From an uncultured Stenotrophomonas sp. (GTDB taxonomy: Bacteria; Pseudomonadota; Gammaproteobacteria; Xanthomonadales; Xanthomonadaceae), in assembly GCA_913775725.1 (NCBI GenBank), contig CAJYNG010000020.1:1-64000 (forward strand): 64,000 nt of DNA, read 5' to 3'. Under the pieces are notes generated by a model. It was not told where the DNA came from. It made no database searches and saw only the letters and a list, made by a program, of their open reading frames with translations. This document shows, piece by piece, positions 41,517 through 49,988 of this stretch. Position 1 is the stretch's first letter; each line of letters begins with the position of its first letter. The position numbers were made by a program, and so were the translations under genes.

Positions 41517-41629
41517 TGGAAGATTCGTCCCCACCTGGGGCGCTCGTTTGCGCGTGTCGCGTTTGCCAATTGACCGCCAGGCACTGCGCCTCAAGGCTGT
41601 GGGCCCCTCTTCCGGCCCAGGCAACGCCC

Positions 41630-42091
41630 ATGAAATCCTCGACTGTCTTCAGCAAGTGCGCCAGGAAGACCGGCTTTGCCGGCACGTCGACGACCCGCTA
41701 CCGCTTGCTGGATGACGCCCTGCTTGTCGTGAATCACCAACGCGCCAGCGAAAGCCGGGGCTTCTATGTGAATGCTGGACTCTACTTTCCAGAGCTGCTC
41801 GAGTATCCCCTCGCGCCTGACGATCTTGAAACGGCTTTCAGGTACCGCTCCAGCATTCCCACGCCCCATGTCGACTGGCGGATCGAAGAAACGCCGGGCC
41901 TGCGCCGGACCTTCATCCAGCAGGATCTCGAAGATCTGCTGCAGGCCGGCAAACGCGACGCGCTGAAAGGCCTGTTGCTCTTTGCCCTTGCCGACGTGGC
42001 CGGCTTCGCGGCAACCCATGGAAACCGGGAATCGGTGCGGCGATTGAATCAGGATGGAAGCTTCCGGGCGATCATCCGCAGAGAGGTCTGA
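41630..42091 (+). CDS. DUF4304-like hypothetical protein
   Basis: 153 residues, no signal peptide or membrane segment. The pattern ALLVVNHQRASESRGFYVNAGLYFPEL is like the DUF4304 core (a basic N-terminal helix, then GFYVN-type strand). Function unknown; some family members are associated with defence or immunity loci, but nothing here shows that. Codon use is a little less GC-biased than neighbours. It is bounded on both sides by an identical 27-bp repeat. ATG 41630 chosen. Confidence 0.65.
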   Translation: MKSSTVFSKCARKTGFAGTSTTRYRLLDDALLVVNHQRASESRGFYVNAGLYFPELLEYPLAPDDLETAFRYRSSIPTPHVDWRIEETPGLRRTFIQQDLEDLLQAGKRDALKGLLLFALADVAGFAATHGNRESVRRLNQDGSFRAIIRREV

Positions 42092-42101
42092 ACCCCCGGA
42101 A

Positions 42102-42182
42102 GCGTGCGAACCAAGGTTCGCACCCACCGGGCGAGGGTTCGCACCCGCCAGGTGGCCGCGGTCGAGCATGGCTCGACGCTAC
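42102..42182. repeat. SMAG copies downstream of the DUF4304-like gene
   Basis: Right copy of the 27-bp direct repeat (42102-42128), a half unit to about 42150, and a further SMAG (gtcgagcatggctcgacgctac, 42161-42182) on the minus strand, where its GTAG provides the TAG stop of the small feo-linked gene. Confidence 0.78.
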
Positions 42183-42424
42183 TTCTTCGTCGGCCCGCAG
42201 CTGTCGCAACCGCCACAGGCACCACCACCCCCGCTCGCCGGCGGCGCGATCTTCCGCCCCAGCGCCTGCAGCCAGGCGGCACGGCCGGGCTTCAGCAGGG
42301 CCAGCGCCAGCGCCCCACGCAGCTTGCGCACCGTGCCCGGGAACTGCTTCTTCAGCACCACCCAGGCACTGACCAGCACGGCTACCGCGATGATCAGGTA
42401 CTGGATCAGCAGGCCGCTATCCAT
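42179..42424 (-). CDS. Small membrane protein with Cys-rich tail, feo operon
   Basis: 81 residues: one N-terminal membrane helix (LLIQYLIIAVAVLVSAWVVL), a basic middle, and a glycine/cysteine tail GGGGACGGCDSCGPTKK with three cysteines. It starts inside the feoB stop (TGATG), so it is coupled to feoB. It resembles the DUF6587-type proteins found after feoB in related bacteria. It is not classic FeoC, although Cys residues could bind iron or an iron-sulfur cluster. Stop TAG lies in a SMAG head. Confidence 0.72.
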   Translation of the reverse strand: MDSGLLIQYLIIAVAVLVSAWVVLKKQFPGTVRKLRGALALALLKPGRAAWLQALGRKIAPPASGGGGACGGCDSCGPTKK

Positions 42425-44289
42425 CAGCCGCCTCCCAGCGCCTTGGTTACCTGGTAGGTGATCAGCGCGGCCACATAGGCCGCCGCGAACAGGTAGAACG
42501 CGGCAAACCCCATCTGCTTCCACGAGTTGGTCTCGCGCTTGATGGTGGCCAGCGTCGAGATGCACATCGGTGCGTAGATGTACCAGACCAGCAGCGACAG
42601 CGCGGTGGCCAGCGACCAGCCGTCGCTGATCAGCGGGGTCAGCGCCTGGCTGGCGGCATCGTCATCGGCCGCCGACAGCGCATACACGGTGGCCAACGAG
42701 GCCACCGCCACTTCACGCGCGGCCAGGCCCGGGATCAGCGCGATGCAGATCTGCCAGTTGAAGCCCAGCGGCGCGAAGAACACCGCCATCGCATGGCCGA
42801 TCTGGCCGGCGTAGCTGTAGTCGATGGCCGGCATCGTGGCGCCGGCCGGTGCCGCCGGGAACGAAAGCAGCACCCACAGCAGCACGGTCAGCGCCAGGAT
42901 GATGCCACCAACGCGCTTGAGGAAGATCATGCCGCGCTCGTACAGGCCGACCGCCAGGTCGCGCACGTGCGGCAGCCGGTACGACGGCAGCTCCAGCATC
43001 AGCGGGTGCTCGCTCTTGTCGCGGCGCCACTTCTTCATGATCCACGACATCGCCAGCGCGCTGAGGATGCCCGCCGCGTACAGGCCGAACAGCACCAGGC
43101 CCTGCTGGTTGAACACGCCCCACACCGTCTTCTGCGGGATGAACGCACCGATCAGCAGCGCGTACACCGGCAGGCGTGCGGAACAGGTCATCAGCGGCGC
43201 CACCAGGATCGTGGCCAGCCGGTCACGCGGGTCCTGGATGCTGCGGGTGGACATGATGCCCGGCACCGCGCAGGCGAAGCTGGACAGCAACGGGATGAAC
43301 GAGCGGCCGGACAGGCCGGCGGCGGCCATCATGCGGTCGAGCAGGAACGCCGCACGCGGCAGGTAGCCGGATTCCTCCAGTACCAGGATGAAGAAGAACA
43401 GGATCAGGATCTGTGGCAGGAACACCACCACGCCACCGACACCGGCGATGATGCCGTCGGTCAGCAGGCTGGCCAGCGGCCCTTCCGGCAGCACGCTGCC
43501 GACGAAGGTACCAAGCCAGGCAAAGCCGGCTTCGATGGCGTCCATCAGCGGCGTCGCCCAGGCGTACACCGCCTGGAAGATCAGGAACATCACCACCGCC
43601 AGGCTGACCAGGCCGAACACCGGGTGCAGCAGCCAGCGGTCCAGCGCGTCGTCGATCTTCGCGGTCCGCGCCGGCATGCGCACGGCCACCGACAGGATCT
43701 CGCGCACCTTGGCGTGGTAGTCGATGCCACCTTCCGGGCCCGGCACCGGCGCATCCAAGTGCGGCACCATCGCATCGAGGCGCTCGACCAGGGCCTTGGC
43801 ACCCTGCTTGCGCACCGCCACGGTTTCCACCACCGGCACGCCCAGCTCGCGCTCCAGCGCGGCCACATCCACCTGGATGCCACGGCGCTGGGCGGCGTCA
43901 ACCATGTTCAGGGCCACCACCATCGGCTTGCCCAGCTCGCGCAGTTCCAGCGCGAAACGCAGGTGCAGGCGCAGGTTGGTGGCGTCGATCACGCACAGCA
44001 GCACGTCCGGCGCGGCCTCGCCCGGATAGAAGCCCCGGCACAGGTCACGGGTGATCGCTTCGTCCAGGCTGGCCGGATGCAGGCTGTAGGCACCGGGCAA
44101 GTCGAGCACCGCGAATTCACGGCCGGATGGCGCACGCAGGCGGCCTTCCTTGCGTTCGACGGTGACGCCGGTGTAGTTGGCGACCTTCTGCCGGCTGCCG
44201 GTCAGCTGGTTGAACAGCGCTGTCTTGCCGCTGTTGGGGTTACCGACCAGCGCGATGCGCAGTGGCGCGGTGGAGGCTGCAGCGGTCAT
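42424..44289 (-). CDS. feoB: Ferrous iron transporter FeoB
   Basis: 621 residues. N-terminal G domain with P-loop GNPNSGKTALFNQLTG (residues 16-31), DLPGAYSL (G3), NMVD (G4); then GDI region and about eight membrane helices with the paired Gate motifs (AFLLDRMMAAAGLSGRSFIP; STRSIQDPRDRLATILVAPL). It moves Fe2+ across the inner membrane. Shorter than E. coli FeoB (773), as in many gammaproteobacteria. ATG overlaps the feoA stop as ATGA. Confidence 0.95.
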   Translation of the reverse strand: MTAAASTAPLRIALVGNPNSGKTALFNQLTGSRQKVANYTGVTVERKEGRLRAPSGREFAVLDLPGAYSLHPASLDEAITRDLCRGFYPGEAAPDVLLCVIDATNLRLHLRFALELRELGKPMVVALNMVDAAQRRGIQVDVAALERELGVPVVETVAVRKQGAKALVERLDAMVPHLDAPVPGPEGGIDYHAKVREILSVAVRMPARTAKIDDALDRWLLHPVFGLVSLAVVMFLIFQAVYAWATPLMDAIEAGFAWLGTFVGSVLPEGPLASLLTDGIIAGVGGVVVFLPQILILFFFILVLEESGYLPRAAFLLDRMMAAAGLSGRSFIPLLSSFACAVPGIMSTRSIQDPRDRLATILVAPLMTCSARLPVYALLIGAFIPQKTVWGVFNQQGLVLFGLYAAGILSALAMSWIMKKWRRDKSEHPLMLELPSYRLPHVRDLAVGLYERGMIFLKRVGGIILALTVLLWVLLSFPAAPAGATMPAIDYSYAGQIGHAMAVFFAPLGFNWQICIALIPGLAAREVAVASLATVYALSAADDDAASQALTPLISDGWSLATALSLLVWYIYAPMCISTLATIKRETNSWKQMGFAAFYLFAAAYVAALITYQVTKALGGG

Positions 44290-44540
44290 GCGCGTCGTTC
44301 CTGGCTGGCGGCGTCGACCACGACGCGCTTGGCTTCACTGATCCGCAGCGCGAACCGGGTGAACCCGACCTGCACCAGCAGCGGCTCCCCACCCACCGGG
44401 CCCTTGGCCACCAGGCGCACTTCCTCGCCCTTCACGAAACCCAGCTCGCGCAGGCGACGGGCGATGGCATCGTTGGCATGCAGGTCCTGCACGGACTCGA
44501 CCACGGCCGAGGTGTGCAGCGGCAGTTCGGACAGCGTCAT
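44286..44540 (-). CDS. feoA: FeoA SH3-like protein
   Basis: 84 residues, single SH3-like domain (RLRELGFVKGEEVRLVAKGP; FALRISEAKRVVV). It assists FeoB, probably at the cytoplasmic G domain. First gene of the feoA-feoB-small protein operon. Confidence 0.93.
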   Translation of the reverse strand: MTLSELPLHTSAVVESVQDLHANDAIARRLRELGFVKGEEVRLVAKGPVGGEPLLVQVGFTRFALRISEAKRVVVDAASQERRA

Positions 44541-44560
44541 CTAGCGTGTTCTCTGCTGGA

Positions 44561-44586
44561 TGTAAATGGTTCTCGATTCTAACATT
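44561..44586 (-). promoter_or_regulatory. Possible Fur box upstream of feoA
   Basis: AT-rich stretch tgtaaatggttctcgattct in otherwise GC-rich DNA, 20 bases before the feoA start on the minus strand. It has the loose GATT/AATGGTTCTC pattern of Fur sites and lies where feo operons are commonly iron-regulated. Weakly matched; inference. Confidence 0.35.
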
Positions 44587-44659
44587 CCCGCGTCGCGTCA
44601 TGGCCCATGACCAATGGCCCGCTATGATCCATACAGGTATGGAGTGACCCTGGAATCCC

Positions 44660-45448
44660 ATGAACGATGCTTTGCAGATCGAGCGCAGCGGCGCCACCCT
44701 CACGCTCTGGCTGAACCGGCCGGAGCTGCACAACGCCTTTGACGCCGGGCTGATCGCCCGCCTGACCGCCGCACTGGAGGCCGCCGGCCGCGATGATTCG
44801 GTGCGTGCGGTGGTGCTGGCCGGCCACGGCGCCTCCTTCTCGGCCGGTGCCGACATGCAGTGGATGCGCGGCATGGCCGCCGCCAGCGAGGCCGACAACC
44901 GCGAGGACTCACTGGCCCTGGCGCGCCTGATGCGTACCCTGGACGAGCTGCCCAAGCCGACACTGGCCCGGGTCCACGGCGCGGCCTTCGGCGGCGGTGT
45001 CGGCCTGGTTGCCTGCTGCGACATCGCCATCGCCAGCACCTCGGCCCGCTTCGGCCTGACCGAAAGCCGCCTCGGCCTGCTGCCGGCGGTGATTTCGCCC
45101 TATGTGATCGAGGCCATCGGCCCGCGCCAGGCCCGGCGCTGGTTCGCCACCGGCGAGCATTTCGACGCCGACACCGCGCTGCGCATCGGCCTGGTCCACC
45201 AACTGGTCGAGCCCGAACGCCTGGACGAGGCCGTGCAACGCCAGCTGGCCCTGCTCGACAAGGCCGGCCCGATCGCCTCGTCCACCGCCAAGCAGCTGGT
45301 GCGCCACGTCCGCGACAGCCATGACCGCGACGCCCTGGATCGCGATAATGCCGCCCTGATCGCGCGCCTGCGGGTGTCCGCCGAGGGCCAGGAGGGCCTG
45401 GGCGCCTTCCTCGACAAGCGCGCCCCCCATTGGGTCACGGAAGCCTGA
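44660..45448 (+). CDS. liuC: Methylglutaconyl-CoA hydratase (LiuC-type crotonase)
   Basis: 262 residues, crotonase fold: FSAGADMQWM and VHGAAFGGGVGLVACCDI, and the catalytic-glutamate region FGLTESRLGLLPAVI. The latter block is typical of LiuC in leucine and isovalerate breakdown. It hydrates 3-methylglutaconyl-CoA to HMG-CoA, used by LiuE two genes later. Start at ATG 44660. The other liu genes (liuA, liuB, liuD) are not in the window. Confidence 0.84.
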   Translation: MNDALQIERSGATLTLWLNRPELHNAFDAGLIARLTAALEAAGRDDSVRAVVLAGHGASFSAGADMQWMRGMAAASEADNREDSLALARLMRTLDELPKPTLARVHGAAFGGGVGLVACCDIAIASTSARFGLTESRLGLLPAVISPYVIEAIGPRQARRWFATGEHFDADTALRIGLVHQLVEPERLDEAVQRQLALLDKAGPIASSTAKQLVRHVRDSHDRDALDRDNAALIARLRVSAEGQEGLGAFLDKRAPHWVTEA

Positions 45449-45450
45449 AC

Positions 45451-45852
45451 ATGCTCGATCATCTTGGTTTGACCAGCGCCGACCTGGCGCGCAGCAAGAC
45501 CTTCTTCCTGCAGGCGCTGGCGCCGCTGCAGATCGGCGTGGTGATGGAAGTGACCGCCGAACAGACCGGCGCCCACGACCACATCGGCTTCGGCAGCGAC
45601 GGCAAGCCGTTCTTCTGGCTTGGCAATGGGAGCACTGCCAGCCATGGCGTGCACGTCGCCTTCGCCTGCGCCAGCCGCGCCCAGGTGGACGCCTTCCATG
45701 CCGCAGCGCTTGCCGCCGGTGGCCGCGACAACGGCGCCCCGGACCTGCGCCCCTGGTACCACCCGGACTACTACGGCGCCTTCGTGCTCGACCCGGATGG
45801 CAACAACATCGAGGCGGTCTGCCACCGCCCTGCCGATGGGGCAACCGCATGA
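45451..45852 (+). CDS. VOC (glyoxalase-like) family protein
   Basis: 133 residues, two beta-alpha-beta-beta-beta halves with MLDHLGLTSADLARSKTFF at the start and GAFVLDPDGNNIEAVCH at the end; metal-binding residues are the early His and late Glu of the family. ATG 45451 follows the liuC stop by two bases, and its stop overlaps the liuE start (ATGA). The tight packing with liuC/liuE suggests an accessory role there; function not shown by sequence. Confidence 0.8.
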   Translation: MLDHLGLTSADLARSKTFFLQALAPLQIGVVMEVTAEQTGAHDHIGFGSDGKPFFWLGNGSTASHGVHVAFACASRAQVDAFHAAALAAGGRDNGAPDLRPWYHPDYYGAFVLDPDGNNIEAVCHRPADGATA

Positions 45853-46745
45853 GCGACTACGTCCGCATCGTCGAGGTCGGCCCGCGTGACGGCCTGCAGA
45901 ACGAAAAGCAGTCGGTGTCCACCGCTGACAAGATCGAACTGATCAACCGGCTGTCGGCCACCGGCCTGCGCAGCATCGAGGCGACCAGTTTCGTCAGCCC
46001 CAAGTGGATTCCGCAGCTGGCCGACGCCGCCGAGGTCTATGCCGGCATCCAGCGCCGGCCGGGCATCCACTACCCGGTACTGGTGCCGAACGAACAGGGC
46101 TACGACCGTGCCCGTGCGGTGGGCGTGGAGGAAGTGGCGGTGTTTACCGCAGCCTCCGAAGCGTTCAACCGCACCAACACCAATGCAGGCATCGATGAAT
46201 CGCTGGCCCGGTTCGAGCCGATCCTGCGCCGTGCCGCCGCCGATGGCGTGCGCGTGCGCGGCTACGTCTCCACCGTGCTCGGCTGTCCTTACCAGGGCGA
46301 GGTGCCGCTGGCCGACGTGGTGCGGGTGGCGCGCGCCCTGCACCAGATGGGCTGTTACGAAATCTCGCTGGGCGACACCATCGGCGTCGGCACCCCGCGC
46401 AAGGCACGGGCGATGCTGCAGGCGGTGGCCGCCGAGATCCCGATGGAGGCGCTGGCCGTGCACTTCCACGACACCTACGGCCAGGCCATCGCCAACATCG
46501 CCACCTGCCTGGAGGAAGGCGTGCGCGTGGTTGACAGCGCCGTCTCCGGCGCCGGCGGCTGCCCGTATGCGAAGGGCGCAAGCGGCAATGTGGCCAGCGA
46601 AGACGTGGTCTACCTGCTGCAGGGTCTGGGCCTGGACAGCGGCGTGGACCTGCCGGCGCTGGCCGAGACCGGCCGCTGGCTGGCCGGCCTGCTCGGACGC
46701 GCCACCGCCAGCCGCACCGGGCAGGCGCTGGCCGCGGCCGGCTGA
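45849..46745 (+). CDS. liuE: Hydroxymethylglutaryl-CoA lyase
   Basis: 298 residues, TIM-barrel lyase: VEVGPRDGLQNEKQSVS at the N terminus binds metal and substrate, VSTVLGCPYQGEV and HFHDTYGQAIANI (metal His pair), and the active-site cysteine loop GAGGCPYAKGASGN. It cleaves HMG-CoA to acetoacetate and acetyl-CoA. It follows the VOC gene by overlap, so liuC-VOC-liuE is one operon. Confidence 0.94.
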   Translation: MSDYVRIVEVGPRDGLQNEKQSVSTADKIELINRLSATGLRSIEATSFVSPKWIPQLADAAEVYAGIQRRPGIHYPVLVPNEQGYDRARAVGVEEVAVFTAASEAFNRTNTNAGIDESLARFEPILRRAAADGVRVRGYVSTVLGCPYQGEVPLADVVRVARALHQMGCYEISLGDTIGVGTPRKARAMLQAVAAEIPMEALAVHFHDTYGQAIANIATCLEEGVRVVDSAVSGAGGCPYAKGASGNVASEDVVYLLQGLGLDSGVDLPALAETGRWLAGLLGRATASRTGQALAAAG

Positions 46746-46753
46746 CCACCGCG

Positions 46754-46780
46754 CTGCGCCGCCCCGCAAAGGCGGCGCAG
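46754..46780 (+). terminator. GC hairpin after liuE
   Basis: Stem ctgcgccgcc / ggcggcgcag with loop ccgcaaa. No T tract follows, so a terminator or mRNA-end hairpin only. Confidence 0.45.
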
Positions 46781-46845
46781 TGCACAACAGCGGCGGTCCC
46801 GGCTTCCGTTAGAATCGGCGGTTCTCGAACCTGCAGGACCGTTCA

Positions 46846-47616
46846 ATGCAGCTGTCTTCCGTACGTGCCGTGATCACTGGCGGCGTCTCCGGCCTCGGCC
46901 TGGCCGTGGCCCAGCACCTCGTCGCCCAGGGCGGCAGGGTGGCCCTGTTCGACCTCAACGACGACAAGGGCGCTGCCGCCGTTGCCGGGCTGGGGGCCGA
47001 CAAGGCCCGCTATTTCAACGTCAACGTCAGCGATGAGGCGGCCGTGGCTGCGGCCATCGACCAGGCCCACGATTTCCTCGGCGGCCTGAACGTGGCGATG
47101 AACTGCGCCGGCATCCTCGGCGCTGGCCGCGTGCTTGGAAAAGAAGGTCCGATGCCGCTGGCCGGCTTCCAGGGCACGGTGATGGTCAACCTGGTCGGCA
47201 GCTTCAACGTCGCCAAGGCCGCGGCCAACCGCATGCAGCACAACGACGCCGGCACCGACGGCGAGCGCGGCGTGATCATCAACACCGCCAGCATCGCCGC
47301 CTATGAAGGCCAGATCGGCCAGGCCGCGTATGCCGCCAGCAAGGGTGGCGTGGTGTCGATGACGCTGCCGATGGCACGCGAACTGTCGCGCTTCGGCATC
47401 CGCGTCAACACCATCGCTCCGGGCGTGTTCTGGACGCCGATGGTCGATGGCATGCCCGAAGCCGTGCAGCAGTCGCTGGCCGCCTCGATTCCGTTCCCGT
47501 CGCGCCTGGGCAAGCCGGAAGACTTCGCCAGCCTGGTCGGCTTCATCCTGGGCAACACCTACCTCAACGGCGAGACCATCCGCCTGGACGGCGCTACCCG
47601 CCTCGCTCCGAAGTGA
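46846..47616 (+). CDS. HSD10-type 3-hydroxyacyl-CoA dehydrogenase (SDR)
   Basis: 256 residues. SDR motifs: ITGGVSGLGLAVAQHLVA, NCAGILGAGRVL and AYAASKGGVVSMTLPMAREL (Tyr-x3-Lys). The long stretch after NVNVSD with KEGPMPLAGFQGTVMVNL is characteristic of the 17-beta-HSD10 branch that oxidises short branched 3-hydroxyacyl-CoA in isoleucine and fatty acid breakdown. It follows liuE after a hairpin and probably belongs functionally with it. Confidence 0.85.
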   Translation: MQLSSVRAVITGGVSGLGLAVAQHLVAQGGRVALFDLNDDKGAAAVAGLGADKARYFNVNVSDEAAVAAAIDQAHDFLGGLNVAMNCAGILGAGRVLGKEGPMPLAGFQGTVMVNLVGSFNVAKAAANRMQHNDAGTDGERGVIINTASIAAYEGQIGQAAYAASKGGVVSMTLPMARELSRFGIRVNTIAPGVFWTPMVDGMPEAVQQSLAASIPFPSRLGKPEDFASLVGFILGNTYLNGETIRLDGATRLAPK

Positions 47617-47665
47617 TTCCCCCCGGGCGCCGGGACGGCGCCCTCCCCCAACGACCTAGATCACC

Positions 47666-48232
47666 ATGAAAGCCAACGACATCAAGAAGGGCAACGTCGT
47701 CGAGTTCAACAACGGCGTGTACCAGATCCGCGACATCGAGCGCAGCTCGCCGCAGGGTCGCGGCGGCAACGTCCGCTTCCGCTTCATCATGTACAGCGTG
47801 CCGGGCGGCAACAAGCTCGACGCCAGCTTCGATGCCGACGACAACCTGGTCGAGGTCGAACTGCTGCGCCGCCAGTCCACCTATTCCTACAAGGACGGCG
47901 ATGCGTTCGTGTTCCTTGATGACGAGGACTACACCCCCTACACCCTGGACGCGGACGTGATCGGCGACGACGCCGGCTACATCACCGACGGCCTGACCGG
48001 CATCTACGTGCAGGTGATTGACGAGCAGCCGGTGGCGATCCAGCTGCCGGCCTCGGTGGTGCTGGAAGTGATCGAGACGCCGCCGGAACTGAAGGGTGGC
48101 ACCGCCACCAAGCGCCCGAAGCCGGCCAAGCTCAACACCGGCATCGAAATCATGGTGCCGGAGTACATCGTCAACGGCGAGCGCGTGCTGGTGAACACCG
48201 CCACCGGCGAATTCGCTGGCCGTGCCGACTAA
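47666..48232 (+). CDS. efpL: Elongation factor P-like protein EfpL (YeiP)
   Basis: 188 residues with the three EF-P domains: KOW-type N-terminal ([20 protein letters not shown]), then [12 protein letters not shown] and a C-terminal part ([11 protein letters not shown]-like: [19 protein letters not shown]). The loop has an arginine (SPQGRGGN, Arg32) where EF-P has the modified lysine or arginine. It relieves ribosome stalling on proline-rich stretches in the EfpL branch. ATG 47666, stop overlaps the next gene's GTG. Confidence 0.9.
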   Translation: MKANDIKKGNVVEFNNGVYQIRDIERSSPQGRGGNVRFRFIMYSVPGGNKLDASFDADDNLVEVELLRRQSTYSYKDGDAFVFLDDEDYTPYTLDADVIGDDAGYITDGLTGIYVQVIDEQPVAIQLPASVVLEVIETPPELKGGTATKRPKPAKLNTGIEIMVPEYIVNGERVLVNTATGEFAGRAD

Positions 48233-48767
48233 GCGCCTTGCGCTGATCGGTTGCCTGTCCCTGCTTGCGGCGTGCTCGCCGCAGGCAGCGGACAATGCTA
48301 CCGATGCCGCGCCGAAACCCGCGCCGGCCGAACCGGCGGTGACGACCGCACCGTCGGTGGAGGCACCGGCCGCCGTCGAGGCCACCGCCGAAGCTGAGCC
48401 CTCTGCCGACCTGACTTCGGGCGATGAAGCGCTGGACAAGGCACGCGCAGCCGCTGGCTGTCCGGTCCCGGAGGACGTGTATGACGTCGACGACGTGCGC
48501 ATCTACTGCGCGATGCCGGCTGACGTCCAGGCTTTCCTCGCGCGCGAGAACACCTGCCAGCACTTTGCGGGTGAGGAGCCTTACGACGACGAGCGCCGCC
48601 GCGAACTGGAAGAGGCCGGCGAGAAGTACTGCGAGGGCCGCAAGAAGATCTTCGCCGATCTGCTCGCGCGTTATCGTGGTGACTGTGCGATCCGTGAAGC
48701 GCTGATCGCCATCAACAGCCGCTACGACCTGGACTTCGAGCTGGACCTGAAGCCCTGCGAGGGCTGA
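48222..48767 (+). CDS. Lipoprotein of unknown function
   Basis: 181 residues. Signal with lipobox LSLLAACS (Cys near residue 18) then an Ala/Pro/Glu/Thr-rich linker and a Cys-containing C-terminal part (AGCPVP, IYCAMP, ENTCQHF, KYCEGR, GDCAIR, KPCEG) that could form three disulfides. GTG start at 48222 lies inside the efpL stop region. Likely attached to a membrane in the periplasm. No family recognised. Confidence 0.75.
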   Translation: MPTKRLALIGCLSLLAACSPQAADNATDAAPKPAPAEPAVTTAPSVEAPAAVEATAEAEPSADLTSGDEALDKARAAAGCPVPEDVYDVDDVRIYCAMPADVQAFLARENTCQHFAGEEPYDDERRRELEEAGEKYCEGRKKIFADLLARYRGDCAIREALIAINSRYDLDFELDLKPCEG

Positions 48768-48781
48768 CCCGCAATGTTGAT

Positions 48782-48809
48782 GTAGAGCCGAGCGTGGGCT
48801 CGGCTCTAC
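48782..48809. repeat. SMAG monomer
   Basis: GTAG, gagccgagcgtgggctcggctc, CTAC between two convergent lipoprotein genes; symmetrical GTAG at both ends makes it a full palindrome. Confidence 0.85.
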
Positions 48810-48816
48810 AGAGGGC

Positions 48817-49512
48817 TTACGGCTGCTTCGCCCCGAAGTTGCCGCAACCGTGGTACTGGCGCGTGCCAATGGTCAGATTCACTTTGGCTTCGAATGCCTC
48901 GCCGCTCATGTCGTCCTGGCAGGTAGTCCGCTGGAAGCTGAGCTTGACGTCGGTGCCATCAGACGCCTTGCCACTCCAACCGTCGGCCCCCTCGGTGGGC
49001 TCGGCGACATCGAAACGACGCTCACCGTAATCCACTTCCACCTGCAGGCCCGGCGTGTCGCCGTCGACAACTGCCAGCCAGCCGGGTTCATTGCCGGTGG
49101 CACGGAACGCGGCATTGCCGGCGCTGCCATTGCCTTCGGTGGCCTCCACCGCATGGCACTCGCGATCCGCCTCGCCCTTCAGGCTCAGCAGGCCGTCATC
49201 GCTACCCTTGGTCCAGAAGCTGTTGCCCTTGCCATCGCCGTACTTGGCGCCGGATGCCGCGCGCTCGGAGGTCATGGCGAACGTACGGTCGCCGATCACC
49301 ACCGTGGCTGCATCCTCGCCATTGAAGGTCGCGCGCACGTCCAGATCACCACACTGGTAGGCGGTCTCGCTGCCACCTTCGGTGCGGGCGCTCGGTTGCG
49401 GCGTGGCAGGCGGGGCATCATTGCCGCTGCCCGCGGCGGGCGGCGGGGCCGGCTGGCACGCAGCCAGCACCAACCCGAGGGAGGCTGCCAACAGACTGGG
49501 AACTACACGCAT
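48817..49512 (-). CDS. Lipoprotein with MliC domain and COG3650-like end
   Basis: 231 residues. Signal peptide with lipobox LVLAACQ, a Pro/Ala-rich linker, then a lysozyme-inhibitor MliC/PliC-like domain (YQCGDLDVRATF to GLLSLKGEADRECHAVE) and a second domain (FRATGNEPGWLAVV, LSFQRTTCQDDMSGEAF) like those of the COG3650 family. It may protect peptidoglycan from host lysozyme. ATG 49512 is chosen; a 104-codon extension upstream lacks coding character. Confidence 0.78.
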   Translation of the reverse strand: MRVVPSLLAASLGLVLAACQPAPPPAAGSGNDAPPATPQPSARTEGGSETAYQCGDLDVRATFNGEDAATVVIGDRTFAMTSERAASGAKYGDGKGNSFWTKGSDDGLLSLKGEADRECHAVEATEGNGSAGNAAFRATGNEPGWLAVVDGDTPGLQVEVDYGERRFDVAEPTEGADGWSGKASDGTDVKLSFQRTTCQDDMSGEAFEAKVNLTIGTRQYHGCGNFGAKQP

Positions 49513-49595
49513 GGCTCGACTCCTTGTCGACACTACAGAGAGGCTCGACCCTACCACCTGCCGGTGAGCGGGGCCTGAAAGCGGCCTGACCGCAC

Positions 49596-49988
49596 TCACG
49601 CGGCCAGCACCGCCATCGACAGCAACTGTGCGCCACTGTCGCCGGAACTGCAGGTCCAGACCCGCAGCAGGCGCAGCTTCACCTCGCGCTCCTGGTCCTG
49701 CTGCCACACCGACAGCCGCACGTCGCTGGACAGCAGTGCCAGGCGGCCACACAGCAGGGTTTCCACCGCGTGCAGCTGCAGGCTTCGTACCTGCAGGCCA
49801 CCGGCCAGCCAATCGCCCAGCCACGGCAGGTCGAGCATGCGCCCGCCGTGGCCGTCCATCATGAACAAGGCCGGTGATACCAGCGCGGTCAGCACATCGT
49901 GATCATTTTCCAGCAGCGCTGCGCACAGGCGCTGCTCCAGCACCATCAACTGTTGCTCGTGCAGATCTTCAACGATGTTCCGTTCCAT
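49596..49988 (-). CDS. DUF4440/NTF2-like small protein
   Basis: 130 residues with the SnoaL/DUF4440 cone-fold pattern (LEQRLCAALLENDHDVLTALVSPALFMMDGHG). No signal peptide. The start at 49988 lies 20 bases inside the end of smeZ in a different frame, so translation is probably coupled to the efflux operon. Function unknown. Confidence 0.72.
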   Translation of the reverse strand: MERNIVEDLHEQQLMVLEQRLCAALLENDHDVLTALVSPALFMMDGHGGRMLDLPWLGDWLAGGLQVRSLQLHAVETLLCGRLALLSSDVRLSVWQQDQEREVKLRLLRVWTCSSGDSGAQLLSMAVLAA

